Shown here: piece by piece, positions 31,977 through 42,290 of the stretch | How positions within the stretch are numbered: position 1 is the first letter of the stretch | Layout: every line of letters begins with the position of its first letter | Source: Calamus simplicifolius | Lineage: Eukaryota > Streptophyta > Magnoliopsida > Arecales > Arecaceae | NCBI GenBank assembly: GCA_900491605.1 | Contig: UESW01003828.1 | Location: forward strand, 899,065-963,064 | Direction of reading: 5' to 3' | DNA: 64,000 nt | The notes under the pieces: generated by a model | What the model was told of the DNA's origin: nothing | Seen by the model: the letters and a program-made list of their open reading frames with translations, nothing else | The model's database searches: none | Program-made: the position numbers and the translations under genes

Positions 31977-34438
31977 TGTAGTACCCGTTTCAAACGAACC
32001 AGGCTTGGTTCAGATGAACCAAGCTCCTGACTGTTGGGTTCCCCGGACTGACGCTTCGCTCCAGGTGAAGCATTTAGTCTTCTGGGAAACCCCCGATCCG
32101 AAGCGCTGCACAGGTGATTAAATAGGAAGGAGGAGGACTCCTTCCTTCACACTGGCGCACTTCATCCATCAGGTAATCCCCTGGTCCAGAGAGAGAGAGA
32201 GAGAGAGCGTGAGAGACAGAGAGACAGAGAGACAGAAATTGAGAACGGGAGATGGAAACCGGCCGATCCCTTGGTTTAGGCTCGGCGGCGTGCTCGCCGC
32301 CTCGTCGGGCCTGAGCCTTGGCCGGCGACCCCGCCGGCACCGGAGGAGGTGTCCGGCGGGTGGAGGTGGAGAGAGAGATGAGAGAGAGGGCCAATTGGCC
32401 CTTCTCTCGTGCGGTGGCGGAAGCCGAACGAGATAGGGTTGGTTCGGGCCCGACGGCGTGCTCGCCACCTCGCCGGGCCCAAGCTTCGGCCTGTCGCCTC
32501 CACCGGCGCCGGGCGTGCGTCCGATGGAGGTCCGGCCGACCAAGGTGGTCGGCCGTGCCACCGGCACAGCATCGTGCCGTGCGGATGAGAGGGAGAAGAA
32601 GAGTGAAATTAGGGAGATAAGGGGGAAATTGATGAGATAGGAGGGGGGGGTGGCTGGCCGCGCGGCGGCCGGTTCCGGTCCGGCCAATGGTGGCCGGACT
32701 GCCCCAATTAGCCGGAGACGACGCCGGCATAGTAAACAGCCGTGCGGATGATTATCATGTGAAAGAGAGAATTGAAAGAGAGAGAGGGAGGAAGGAAGCC
32801 GGCCGCGGCGGCGGCCGGCTCCGGCCCGGCCTCCGGTGGCCGGGCCGGACGGGATTAGGCCGGCGGCGGCCCTGGCCGCCGGCCAGAGGCTGTCCCCTGT
32901 TTCGAGCGAAATAGGGGAGCGGGGGTTGGATGTTGGCCATGGGCCGGCTGGGCCGGCCTGGTTTGGGCCTTCTGGGCCGTGCAGCGAGCAGTTTTGGGAT
33001 TAGTTTTTTGGGCCCCGTAACGGGTCAGGATTAGCAAAATATTTATATGGCTAAAATCTGGGTGAATTCTAGTTTCTTGGGGTATTTTTACTTCCCCAAT
33101 TGGGTGTGTATAGTGGGAGATATTCGAGCCCGAAGTTGAGCCTGTGAGCTAGTCTGGGTAGGGTCTTAAGGGTCATTTTATTAATTAGATTTCAGTGAAT
33201 TAATTATGTACATTGATCCTGTAGGTGCCCAGACATCTGATTAGTTGGTACATCATTGGATTTTGCGTAAGAGGTAAGTAAGACTATTATGCAATTTAAT
33301 TGTTTAATTAATAAATTGAGTATATACAGTTTGCATGTATTTTTTATAAATTAACTGAATTGTCTATGTGGCATGGAACTGTGGATTACAAATGAACAAT
33401 TATATGATTATAATGATTGATAATATTGTAAGAAATAATTTATTGATGTATATGCCAGAATTGTGATTACATGTACGACATGTTTATATGAGGTGATTAT
33501 ATGCATTTCTTTGTACTGTGCAAACCACTGTGGGATATTGTGAGATACAGATGCATGATGCACTTGTGATGAAAATGTTAAATAGATTTATATGTGTCGC
33601 CGCGGTTCTCCTTTACTAAGGCCTCACACATTGTAGACGTGTTCTGTTGATTTTATTTGGCCACACACACTGGAGATGTATTCTGTTATGATATGGCCCC
33701 ACATATTGTAGACATGTTCTGTTTGATTTTCATGGCCACACACACCGTAGAGTATGTTCTGTTATGGTATGGCCCCACATGTCTTACAATGTATTCTGTT
33801 TGATTTTCATGGCCACATACATCGTAGAATGTGTTCTGTTATGGTATGGCCCCACACATCGTACAATGTGTTCTGTTGATGTTTATGGCCACACATCTGG
33901 AGGATGTGCTCTGATTGAGGTATTGCAGGGCCGTGGGTCACATAGGAAATCTATAATTACATAAACAGTGAGTTTGCTAGAGTGCATATTCTGATGCTTA
34001 TCAAATATTCAATTTATGTTAAGTTGACAAAATGCATATGTTGATGGCATGTTAAATATAATTCAAGTATGATATAATTGTATAATAGGCTTACTTATTG
34101 AGTGTAAACTCATTAAACCTTCATAATGTTTTTCAGAGCCTCAGGGTTGACGATGGATATTCGGAGTTGATGGAGCTTCTAATAATTAAAATAAGAACCA
34201 TTGCATTGGTGTAATCCTATTATGTTTGTGTGTAGGGCTTGTTGTAGCCCAACTTTATTAGCATGACTTGATTGTAGGGTTTGAAACCCAAAACTTATAA
34301 CTATCATTTGTATTATGGTTAGTCTTCATTGTTATTGCCCAATGTGAATCGTATATCAAGATTTTAAGACGCCTTGCGTGCCCGGCACGCGGCGGGTTGT
34401 CACCCTAGCTCAAAAATTTTTGGGTCTGGGGCGTGACA
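31977..34438 (+). repeat. 3' LTR (2462 bp)
   Basis: It matches the 5' LTR along its whole length with scattered substitutions and small indels, and runs from TGTAGTACCC to GGGGCGTGACA. It is preceded by the polypurine tract at 31966-31976. Confidence 0.92.
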
Positions 34439-34443
34439 AGTGC

Positions 34444-34822
34444 ACAATGACTTTGATGTATAACCAAATCAATCTAGATGAAGTCTATGTTTATGTCCAA
34501 CCCTGTATCACAGTTCACTAACTTATTACTGAACTATCAATTCAAGACCATGACAGATTCCATGGCATTTATTTAGGATGAGATCTGTTTGACTATTTCA
34601 TTACAGCTGGTAACGTATAATCCATGACCATGTTGAGGAGCCAGATTCTATCATAGATACGGTCATGATAATTAGAATTTATTGCTTTAGGTTGTTAGAA
34701 ATAAATCTTTTTCCTTCTGATGGGCCACCAGAATTTGTTTTTGTCACCAAATATCAAATATTAGTGAGTGTATGGTAGCTGATGCCTTGTTTTAGATTTT
34801 TGAAAGTGTGTGAACGTTTAAT
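34444..34822. other. Host sequence between two insertions, nothing recognised
   Basis: AT-rich spacer between the target duplication of the LTR element and that of the LINE. I see no gene or repeat in it. Confidence 0.5.
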
Positions 34823-35029
34823 AGTCACTTTTCAGAAGTGGTTGACCTTTTTCGGGCCTCTTGCTTCTTCTTAACTTATCTATCTAGTCTGGTCTGTGCG
34901 AAGGTTTTCGTCTGGTCTGTGCTTTAAGATTCCCGCTTATTCTCTTCGTTCTTGATTCTCCGGCTAGGTTCATCTTCTTCCTCGTTCGTCGTTGGAGCTC
35001 TTGATTTTCTCCTCGGTCCGCTTCGTCTG

Positions 35030-36702
35030 ATGGCTTCCGATTCTGCTAAGGATCATCCAAAGTCTTTTCGGACGGAGCCTTCTCGTAATTTTTCCTGGGT
35101 CTCATCATCTCCAACGCCGGCAAAGGTGGCGAACCTGGAGACTCTCTTCCCAGAAGTTATCCAAGTTCCCTGCTCGGCTCTGGATGACGAAATCGAGATT
35201 TGGGAGAAACTGGCCATCCTGGTACGTACCTTCCAGCGCTGGGTGCCTCCGGATGCCCTTCTCCGTGAATTTCGTCGTGCGGGAGTCCCTGGCGAGATTC
35301 AATTTGTTAGCTTGGCCCATCGTTGCCATATTGTTAAATTCTACGATCCTTCTGCAAAAAGAATGGTTCTCGAGCAACCTTGGATCGTTAACGGCCAACC
35401 GCTAGCATCTGAGGCTTGGAGAGCTGATTTCTTCCCAGCGCCTGACTCTGTTTCTTCGGCTCTTGTATGGATTCGGCTACCAAATCTTCCTTTGGAATAC
35501 TGGTCGGATCCTATCCTACGCTCCGTTACTGCCCCGGCCGGTAGTTTTGTCTTCGCTGACCCTCCGACAACGGCGAGAAGCAGAGCTGGTTTTGCTTGTG
35601 TCTGTGTCAGAGCGGATCTCTCCCGTCCGCTGTGGCCAGGTGTTCGGATGAGGGGGTCTCTTGCTCCCTTCTGGCAATCCTTCGTCTACGAGCACATTGA
35701 AGGTATTTGCTGCTTCTGTGGATCATTGCATCTCTGGGTCCCTGCAATCTTGGGCAACAGGCTGAGTCTTCGTCCAAGTCATCTATCCCCTGTTTCGGCC
35801 CGTGGATGGTGGCTGTCCGCCGTCGCGGGGGGGCTCCGATGGCTGGAAAGGCGTTGGTTCCATCTCCGGATTCTGCTCCCTCGTCTCCTGCTGCTCCGTC
35901 CGCTAAGGTCCCAGGTCCCTCTTCATCCTCTCCGGCTCATGCCCCTTCAGTGGCCTTCTCTGCTATTGGCTCGGGTCAAGCCAGGGACGAATGGATGGTT
36001 CCTCTCAAAACTGCTCGCCGGCGCCTCTCCAAGCTTGGGAAATCCATGGAGTCCATCGCACTGCCCTCGGCTCAGCAGGATGATAAGCGTGCCGGTTCCT
36101 CTGCTACAGTATCATGAAAAAAACTTAAGATGCCTCTGCGTGCCGGTTTCCCTCAGGCTGAAGCTGAAGTTGGGTCTGGAGTTCAGACTCTGCCAAAGCC
36201 CACTCCTTCCATTCTGAATGTTCAATCTAACAATCCGTTTGCTGTTCTTGGGTCTGACACTCCGATTGGCTGTCGGGATGCTAACCCGGTTCCTATGAAG
36301 AGGGCCAGACCAGAAGAGTCTCAAATCCATCGACCCTCCCCAAAATCTGGCAATAGAAAAGGAAAAACCAAGGAGGGAAAAGCTTCCCTTCCTACCTTCC
36401 AGATTGCTGTTCGGGATCCAGTGACCCTCGATCCCTTGGCTGTGATGACTCCTGAGGGCCGAACTAATGATCATACAGTTACTCCCCAGTTATCTTCAAT
36501 GGTAGAAAATAGTCATGAGGCTACAGTCTCCACTCTTAAGGCGGCCATTCTGGGTCAGCGAGTGGATCCCTTGCTCCCTGTTGCTGGTCCTCAGATGCTT
36601 CTGGGTGAGAGTGTTAGAGAGACTGTATCTTTAGAGGGGCTTTCTAATGTTGCTATGGCAGATGCCTCGACTGGGGCCGAGACCCCTACTAATGTTAAAT
36701 GA
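35030..36702 (+). pseudogene. LINE ORF1 (DUF4283/zinc-knuckle RNA-binding protein), two breaks
   Basis: ORF1 encodes the nucleic-acid-binding partner of ORF2 in the LINE ribonucleoprotein. From ATG 35030 it shows the DUF4283-type domain (WEKLAILVRTF, VLEQPWIVNGQPL, WIRLPNLPLEYW, about residues 60-180). A CCHC-type knuckle follows (ICCFCGSLHHLGPC, about 35705-35745). A one-base frameshift falls inside the knuckle, near 35730. After it the protein continues as a Ser/Pro-rich low-complexity region, which is interrupted by TGA at 36115-36117 and then continues in the same frame to TGA at 36700-36702. The stop overlaps the ORF2 start as ATGA. Confidence 0.82.
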
Positions 36703-39695
36703 AGATTCTGTTTTGGAATGTCAGGGGGGCTCGAAAACCATCTTTTCGAGCCTCTTTTGCTAGATTGATGCAGCTTCATCAATTTGATATTTGTATTCTT
36801 CTGGAAACCCGACTAGCGGGTGTTAGCTTATCGTCTTTCAGGAGACAGATTGATCGAGCCTGGTCTTCTTATGCTGTGGAGTCTGCGGGCCTCTCGGGAG
36901 GTATATTAGCTCTATGGCGCAATCCCTCTATTAGGGTTGATGCTTTTCATCAGTGTAATCAACTGGTGTCTTTGGTTGTCTCCGAGGGCAGCGCTGACCC
37001 CATTCTTTTATCAGGAGTCTATGCTAGTACTGATTTTCGGGAGAGGAGGGTCTTATGGGCTGAACTCCTAGCTCTTCTGGCGCACGACCTTCCTTCCTTA
37101 GTTGCCGGTGATTTTAACTGTATCACTGGGGCTAATGAAAAGAAAGGAGGAAGACAGGTTGGCAACTCAGTTGAGATCTCTGAGTTCAGATCCTTCATCT
37201 CATCTGCTGGATTGCTGGACTTGGGTTTTTCGGGTACCCAATTCACTTGGTGCAACAATCGGCAAGGCTCTGCCCGGGTGTGGGAAAGATTGGACAGAGC
37301 TATGGCCTCTGCCCATTGGCTCCGAATGTTCCCTTCGTCTTCTGTCACTCATCTTCCGAGGATTGCATCTGACCATTGCCCCATTATGGTCTCCACTAAA
37401 GCTAACTCTCAGTCTCAAAGGCAGTTCCGGTTTGAGAAATTCTGGTCTTCTTATTCATCGGCTCGCTCTATCATTTCTCAGGTCTGGCACTTACCGGTTA
37501 GAGGCAATGCCATTTACAAACTGTCCAGGAGGCTGGAGCTTGTTAGGCGGAGGTTGTCCAGATGGAACAGAGAGGAGGTGGGGAATATCTTGAGGCAAGT
37601 CGAGAGGGTCAAAGCTGACATTGTTCACCTTCAGTCCTGTGAAGATAGGGATGGTTATCTATCTGATGACGACCTTTCCGCTCTTCGTGCTAAGCTTGCT
37701 ATCCATCATTCTCTTCTACAGCAGCAGGAGACCTACTGGAGGCAGCGGTCTAGGGCCCTGTGGATTCAGGAGGGAGACCGTAATACTAGATTTTTTCACC
37801 AGTCTACCTTGAGGCGTCGGGCAGCTAATCGGATTCGGCGCTTGGTAGAAGAGGATGGGGGCTCTCAAGAGGACAGTCATGTTATTCGTGATCGTTTGTT
37901 TCAGTTCTTTCGGTCCAGATGGACTGAGCATTCGGCTGAGGGGGATTCTGTTCAGAAGGTTTCTTCGTTGAAGCAGGTGTCTATTCAGGAGAATGTCAGT
38001 CTTGCTAGACCTTTTACTGCGGAGGAGATTCGGCAGGCTCTTTGGGATCTTGGATCTATTAAGGCCCCTGGGCCTGATGGATTCCCGCCTTTCTTCTTTC
38101 AGCACTACTGGACTATTGTTGGTCCGGAAGTTGTTCAGGCTATTCAGATTGTCTTCCAGTCAAAATCCATGCCTGCTGAATGGAATAGGACCCTCATCAC
38201 TCTTGTGCCCAAGTGCCCTAATGCTTCTACCCCCCAGCACTATCGGCCCATTAGTTTGTGCACTACCTTATATAAGATTTGTGCTCGTTTACTAGTCAAT
38301 CGTCTGAGGGTGGTCATTCCCCGTCTTGTCTCGGATGAGCAAGGGGCTTTTATCAGGGGGCGTTGTATTTCGGACAATGTCATTATAGCCCAAGAATTCA
38401 TGTCTGATCTCCAGAAAGCTCCTGCTAGACGGTGTCTGATGGCTATTAAGCTTGATATGGAGCATGCCTATGATAGGGTGTGTTGGGATTTTTTGCATCG
38501 TACTCTGCTTGAATTTGGTTTTGGCAATCTCTTTATAGAATGGATTATGGCCTGCATCCGGTCGCCTTCATTCTCCCTAATTATTAATGGCAGTCAGACC
38601 GACTTCTTTCATTCTACTGTTGGGCTTCGTCAGGGGTGCCCGTTATCCTCATTTCTATTCATATTGGCTGCTGATGATTTCTCTCATGCATTACATCTGG
38701 CACAGGAGGATTGTCGTATCACCCCCTTCATGGCTGGCCCGCTCGGCCCTTCCGTTTCGCATCTTCTCTATACGGATGATTGTATCTTGTTGGGTCAGGC
38801 TACAGTTCGGAATGCGACCATCTTTGATTCTATTATTCAGAGCTATTGCCAGGTTTCTGGTCAAAAGGTTAATCTTCACAAGTCTATGATCTGCTTTAGC
38901 CCTAAGACCAGAAGTCATGTTCGGGAAAGCATTCTCCATACATTGGGCATAAATAGTCAGGCTGATCGCCTTCTGTACCTTGGTATCCCTATCACCGGAA
39001 GACGGCCCTGCTGCACAGATTATGCTGATATTGAGCGGCGGATCCACGATCGCATTGATGGTTGGTACATCACTTCATTATCTATGATGGCGAGGATTAT
39101 CCTTATACGATCGGTTCTGACGTCCCTACCTCTGCACCTCCTCTCCAACACTGCTATTCCGTACACCTGCCTGAGAAGGATTGAGCGGTGCTTTCAAAAT
39201 TTTCTGTGGGTTTCTAGGCAGGATGGTCATGGGACTCATCTTTTGTCATGGGATATAGTCTGTTTGCCTGTTCATGAAGGAGGCCTGGGTATTCAGTCTC
39301 TGACTGTTCGGAGAGAGGTTATGCTTGCCCGCCATGCGTCGCGGTTCTTACTTGATCCATACTGCTTCTGGAGCTCCTTCATGCGGGCTCGATATGGTGA
39401 TTGGTCCCCATCTCTGGATGATCAGCCCCTTCGTCGGCACTCCTCCTTTTGGAAGGAGGTTTATTGCCATGCTCCGACTATTTTGACCAATACCTCATGG
39501 TTATTAGGTGATGGCTCTATGGTTGATGTTATCCAGGATAAGTGGATTGCTGACCTTCCCCTCTCTCTTTGGCCTACTTTCTCCTGCATCGATATTCCCA
39601 GCAGTATGAAGGTCAAGGATTTGATCTCTCAGGACTCCTCTGGCTGGCATATGAATATTGTTACTCAACTCTTTGGTCAGGAATTAGCTCGATGA
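36699..39695 (+). CDS. LINE ORF2: endonuclease-reverse transcriptase (998 aa open frame)
   Basis: ORF2 nicks target DNA and reverse-transcribes the LINE RNA at the nick. The N-terminal apurinic-type endonuclease has MKILFWNVRGAR (1-12), LLETR (about 34-38), GDFNCITG (about 137-144) and SDHCPIMVS (about 224-232). The RT domain (about 480-740) has PISLCTTLYKI, LDMEHAYDRV, GLRQGCPLSSFLF and the active site YTDD (about 690), where plant L1s usually have FADD. The start overlaps the ORF1 stop (ATGA), which suggests reinitiation-type coupling. The frame ends at TGA 39693-39695 inside what should still be ORF2. The same frame continues after it with zinc-finger sequence, so this stop looks like a mutation. 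Confidence 0.92.
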   Translation: MKILFWNVRGARKPSFRASFARLMQLHQFDICILLETRLAGVSLSSFRRQIDRAWSSYAVESAGLSGGILALWRNPSIRVDAFHQCNQLVSLVVSEGSADPILLSGVYASTDFRERRVLWAELLALLAHDLPSLVAGDFNCITGANEKKGGRQVGNSVEISEFRSFISSAGLLDLGFSGTQFTWCNNRQGSARVWERLDRAMASAHWLRMFPSSSVTHLPRIASDHCPIMVSTKANSQSQRQFRFEKFWSSYSSARSIISQVWHLPVRGNAIYKLSRRLELVRRRLSRWNREEVGNILRQVERVKADIVHLQSCEDRDGYLSDDDLSALRAKLAIHHSLLQQQETYWRQRSRALWIQEGDRNTRFFHQSTLRRRAANRIRRLVEEDGGSQEDSHVIRDRLFQFFRSRWTEHSAEGDSVQKVSSLKQVSIQENVSLARPFTAEEIRQALWDLGSIKAPGPDGFPPFFFQHYWTIVGPEVVQAIQIVFQSKSMPAEWNRTLITLVPKCPNASTPQHYRPISLCTTLYKICARLLVNRLRVVIPRLVSDEQGAFIRGRCISDNVIIAQEFMSDLQKAPARRCLMAIKLDMEHAYDRVCWDFLHRTLLEFGFGNLFIEWIMACIRSPSFSLIINGSQTDFFHSTVGLRQGCPLSSFLFILAADDFSHALHLAQEDCRITPFMAGPLGPSVSHLLYTDDCILLGQATVRNATIFDSIIQSYCQVSGQKVNLHKSMICFSPKTRSHVRESILHTLGINSQADRLLYLGIPITGRRPCCTDYADIERRIHDRIDGWYITSLSMMARIILIRSVLTSLPLHLLSNTAIPYTCLRRIERCFQNFLWVSRQDGHGTHLLSWDIVCLPVHEGGLGIQSLTVRREVMLARHASRFLLDPYCFWSSFMRARYGDWSPSLDDQPLRRHSSFWKEVYCHAPTILTNTSWLLGDGSMVDVIQDKWIADLPLSLWPTFSCIDIPSSMKVKDLISQDSSGWHMNIVTQLFGQELAR

Positions 39696-40342
39696 ATCCT
39701 TGCTATTCCGCTTATTCGGGGAAATGTCACTGATACCAGATTATGGCGTAGATCTTCCCTGCCTTGGGATCCTTCCAGAGACTTGATGAATATTTATAGA
39801 CCTTCTCCACATCGTACGATGGATGCTGGTTGGGTATGGAAGCTCCCTATTCATCCCAGGGTTCAGCTTTTTGTTTGAAAGCTACTGTGGGATTGTATTC
39901 CAACTTGTTCCTTCCTTGCTAATAGGGGCCTTCATATTCAGTCTATATGCCCCTTGTGTCGTCAGGAGGAGGATACTATCGATCATGTTATATTTAACTG
40001 CCCCAGAGTTAGGGGAATCTGGCAGAGTGTGGGTTATGATTGTCGTGCTGATGCTGAGGGTTCTCTGAGATCTATGTTTTTGCATATTCTTCGGTAGGGC
40101 AGACAGTGCCAGACCGGCTTATGGGCTGCTACTGCTTACCATATCTGGCTATCTCGGAATCTTCTCATCTTCACTGATGAATCTTCTCCTTCCTTCAGGG
40201 TTGTCCGGAAAGCTAGGCTGTTATCGGTTGATTTCTCTTCTCGTCAGAATGTTCCTGTGTTTGGCAGCCCTGGCCACTGGGGATCCTCTGCTGCTGCGGT
40301 AGCGGACCGGCATACGGTCTTCATCTCCTGGGAGCCCCCCTC
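39696..40342 (+). pseudogene. LINE ORF2 continuation: zf-RVT region
   Basis: In the ORF2 frame after the TGA the sequence continues as RGNVTDTRLW, GWVWKLPIHPRVQLF, then CPLCRQEEDTIDHVIFNCP (about 39950-40005), the zinc-finger segment found at the end of plant L1 reverse transcriptases. Further in-frame stops occur near 39877 (a TGA that likely replaces Trp) and near 40096. Confidence 0.8.
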
Positions 40343-40833
40343 CAGGGTTTGTCAAACTTAATTTTGACGGTAGTGTTCGCGGCAGACTTTCTGGTTCTGC
40401 GTTCCTTATTCGTGGGCCTGCTGGTGATTTGTTGGCAGCTGGTGGTTTTGGTAGTCTTAACCTATCAGTTCCTCTTGCTGAACTTTATGCTGCTTGGGCC
40501 GGCATTCTTTATGCTATTAGATCCCTGCATGCTCTTAATCTGATTATTGAGGGCGATTCTCTTACAGTTATCCGTTGGATCCAGAAGGATAACTTTTCTC
40601 AAGCTCCTGTCAACCCCTTGATCCTTGATATATGGGCTACCTTGCGGGATGTTGATAGAGTCCAAATCCGACATGTTTATCGTGAAGCCAACTCTGCGGC
40701 CGATTGGATAGCGACGGAGGTGGCTCATCATGGTGGTTACAGGATTTGGTCTCAGAGTGACCCCTGTCCTTCTGTTCTTAATCAAATTATGCATTCTGAC
40801 TTATCTGGGCTGACTCGCACTAGAGTGGTGTGA
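40343..40833 (+). pseudogene. LINE C-terminal RNase H domain
   Basis: An RNase H fold at the end of the LINE coding region, in a different frame from ORF2 because of a shift near 40330. The acidic catalytic residues are in KLNFDGSVRG, PLAELYAAWAG, IEGDSLTVIRW and NSAADWIATE. Plant L1 elements are known to have acquired an archaea-like RNase H. The domain itself has no stop until TGA at 40831-40833. The poly(A) tail starts about 20 bases later. Confidence 0.85.
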
Positions 40834-40886
40834 TCGCCCGTTTGTACCAAAAAAAAAAAAAAAAAAAAAAAAACAGTCACTTTTCA

Positions 40887-42290
40887 ATCTCTTTTTGATC
40901 AGACAGTCCGAAAGGGTACAAATGATGGAGTAATTATGGAGGGACTTCCAGCAGCTGGCTTTGTTGTTGGGTTGGCTTTTGTCCCTGTTGGACAGCTTGA
41001 GAGGTATCTAGGACGCAGCTCCTGGTAATACCTTTAGCTTCAGCAGCAGGGCTTTGCGGAAGCATAATATATTCACCATTAGGTGCAACACTTCAGTTCC
41101 GTGGATACTGCACATTGTGCAAGAAGGTATATTGCCACTTTACAAAACGTTCCAGGCCAATGAACTTGTGCTCTCCAAAATGACACATACCTCAAGTTCA
41201 TTGTTCATATTATCTTTATATTAACATACTCATTGAATATGTATACATTTTCAAATTTTTTGATTTTCTTGGGATTTCATTCTTCGTGCGAAGGTTGTCT
41301 GGAAAACAGGGATCAACTGTGATCAGGATATCAGGAATGAATATGCTGGACAACAATGGGGTCAATGTAGTGTCAATATTGTTAGCCATGCTGCTGACCT
41401 CTGTTACCTGCTTGCTCGTATTCCAAGCGCCATACAAGAAGCCAAATGGTTATCCCATATGGGACAATCAACAAGAGACGGCAGGTCTCCCATATGGGAG
41501 GATTTGTATCCACAGTTGCACCATACAAGAAGCCAAATGGTTACCTACATAACCCTCTTTCTATCTGTGTCTGTGTGTTTTCTAGGGATTTTCCACTTCA
41601 ATCTGCTATGGAACTTTGTAAGCAGGAGATCCATCTTTCTAAAAGCTTGTTATCAGATTACCATAAAAATAATTCATCACCATTTTGATGGGGGTAAGAT
41701 CGATCAAACTCTATTCTCTAACAACACGAATTTTTGTTGGCAGACAATACACAATTAATGCTAGAGGCAGCAAAGAAGTGAACATAGATGGATGCCTTGA
41801 ACGTTTCCATATCATTTCTGGTTATATATAAATGGAGAGATCCAGCTTAGCATAATTCAAGATAGGTAAGGGTCCTGGCACAAAATGAACAAAGCTGGAA
41901 ACATGGGATCTGCCGACCGCCCTTCTTCATGTTTTGAACTGAATAACAAACAACATGAGCTCAAACCCAATTAAATCTTCAAATGCAAATTTCTAATTGT
42001 TTATCAGCGATCAAACCCCATGCAGGTTTGCACCTGCCAGCGCGATAAATGAATATGTAGCAAAGGATTCCAAAATACAGAGTGATCGATATATTATGAG
42101 TCTCCAAGCATTCAATAGGAGAAAAAGTGTTCACAACGTTAACGGAGTTGCACAAACAATGGACGCAAGTAACGGTAAATCCACATCAGAACAACATATC
42201 TTATTTTATACAGATTGCATTAAAAGTTTCAAATATAGAACAGATAAAGGGCACGCTGGCATTAAGTTTTTTCACTTTGTTTCTGCATGA
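40887..42290. other. Host spacer with small direct repeats, no recognised gene
   Basis: Sequence after the LINE. A 22-base phrase (CCATACAAGAAGCCAAATGG plus TT) occurs at about 41431 and again at about 41522. Between the copies, two CCCATATGGG palindromes occur at about 41454 and 41496. Short open stretches exist (for example GLPAAGFVVGLAFVPVGQL near 40960), but I recognise no family. Confidence 0.45.

Larger units (their letters stand above)
26411..34438 (+). mobile_element. Complete but decayed Ty3/gypsy chromovirus-type element with 2.4-kb LTRs
   Basis: Two long direct LTRs (26411-28852 and 31977-34438) flank a 3.1-kb interior. The element is bounded by a perfect 5-bp target duplication AGTGC (26406-26410 and 34439-34443). 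The primer site TGGTTTCAGAGCC (28860-28872) differs by one base from the initiator-Met tRNA site seen intact in the related element at 53972. A polypurine tract GGAGGGGAGGA directly precedes the 3' LTR. The interior has no usable open frame. Only relics of integrase (about 31030-31260) and chromodomain (about 31680-31830) can be recognised. Both resemble the Tekay-like element at 48585-55604. Confidence 0.93.
34835..40874 (+). mobile_element. L1-type LINE, full-length structure
   Basis: A non-LTR retrotransposon with 5' leader, ORF1, ORF2, a zinc-finger and RNase H tail region, and a terminal A-run (about 40850-40873). It is flanked by a perfect 12-bp target duplication AGTCACTTTTCA (34823-34834 and 40875-40886). 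The duplication at both ends and a leader before ORF1 argue for full length, about 6.0 kb. Frame breaks in ORF1 and in the 3' part of ORF2 make this copy probably inactive. Confidence 0.93.

Noticed and set aside
40910..41030. Possible host exon (GLPAAGFVVGLAFVPVGQL)
   Set aside because: Open stretch without recognised family, splice partners or conservation evidence.
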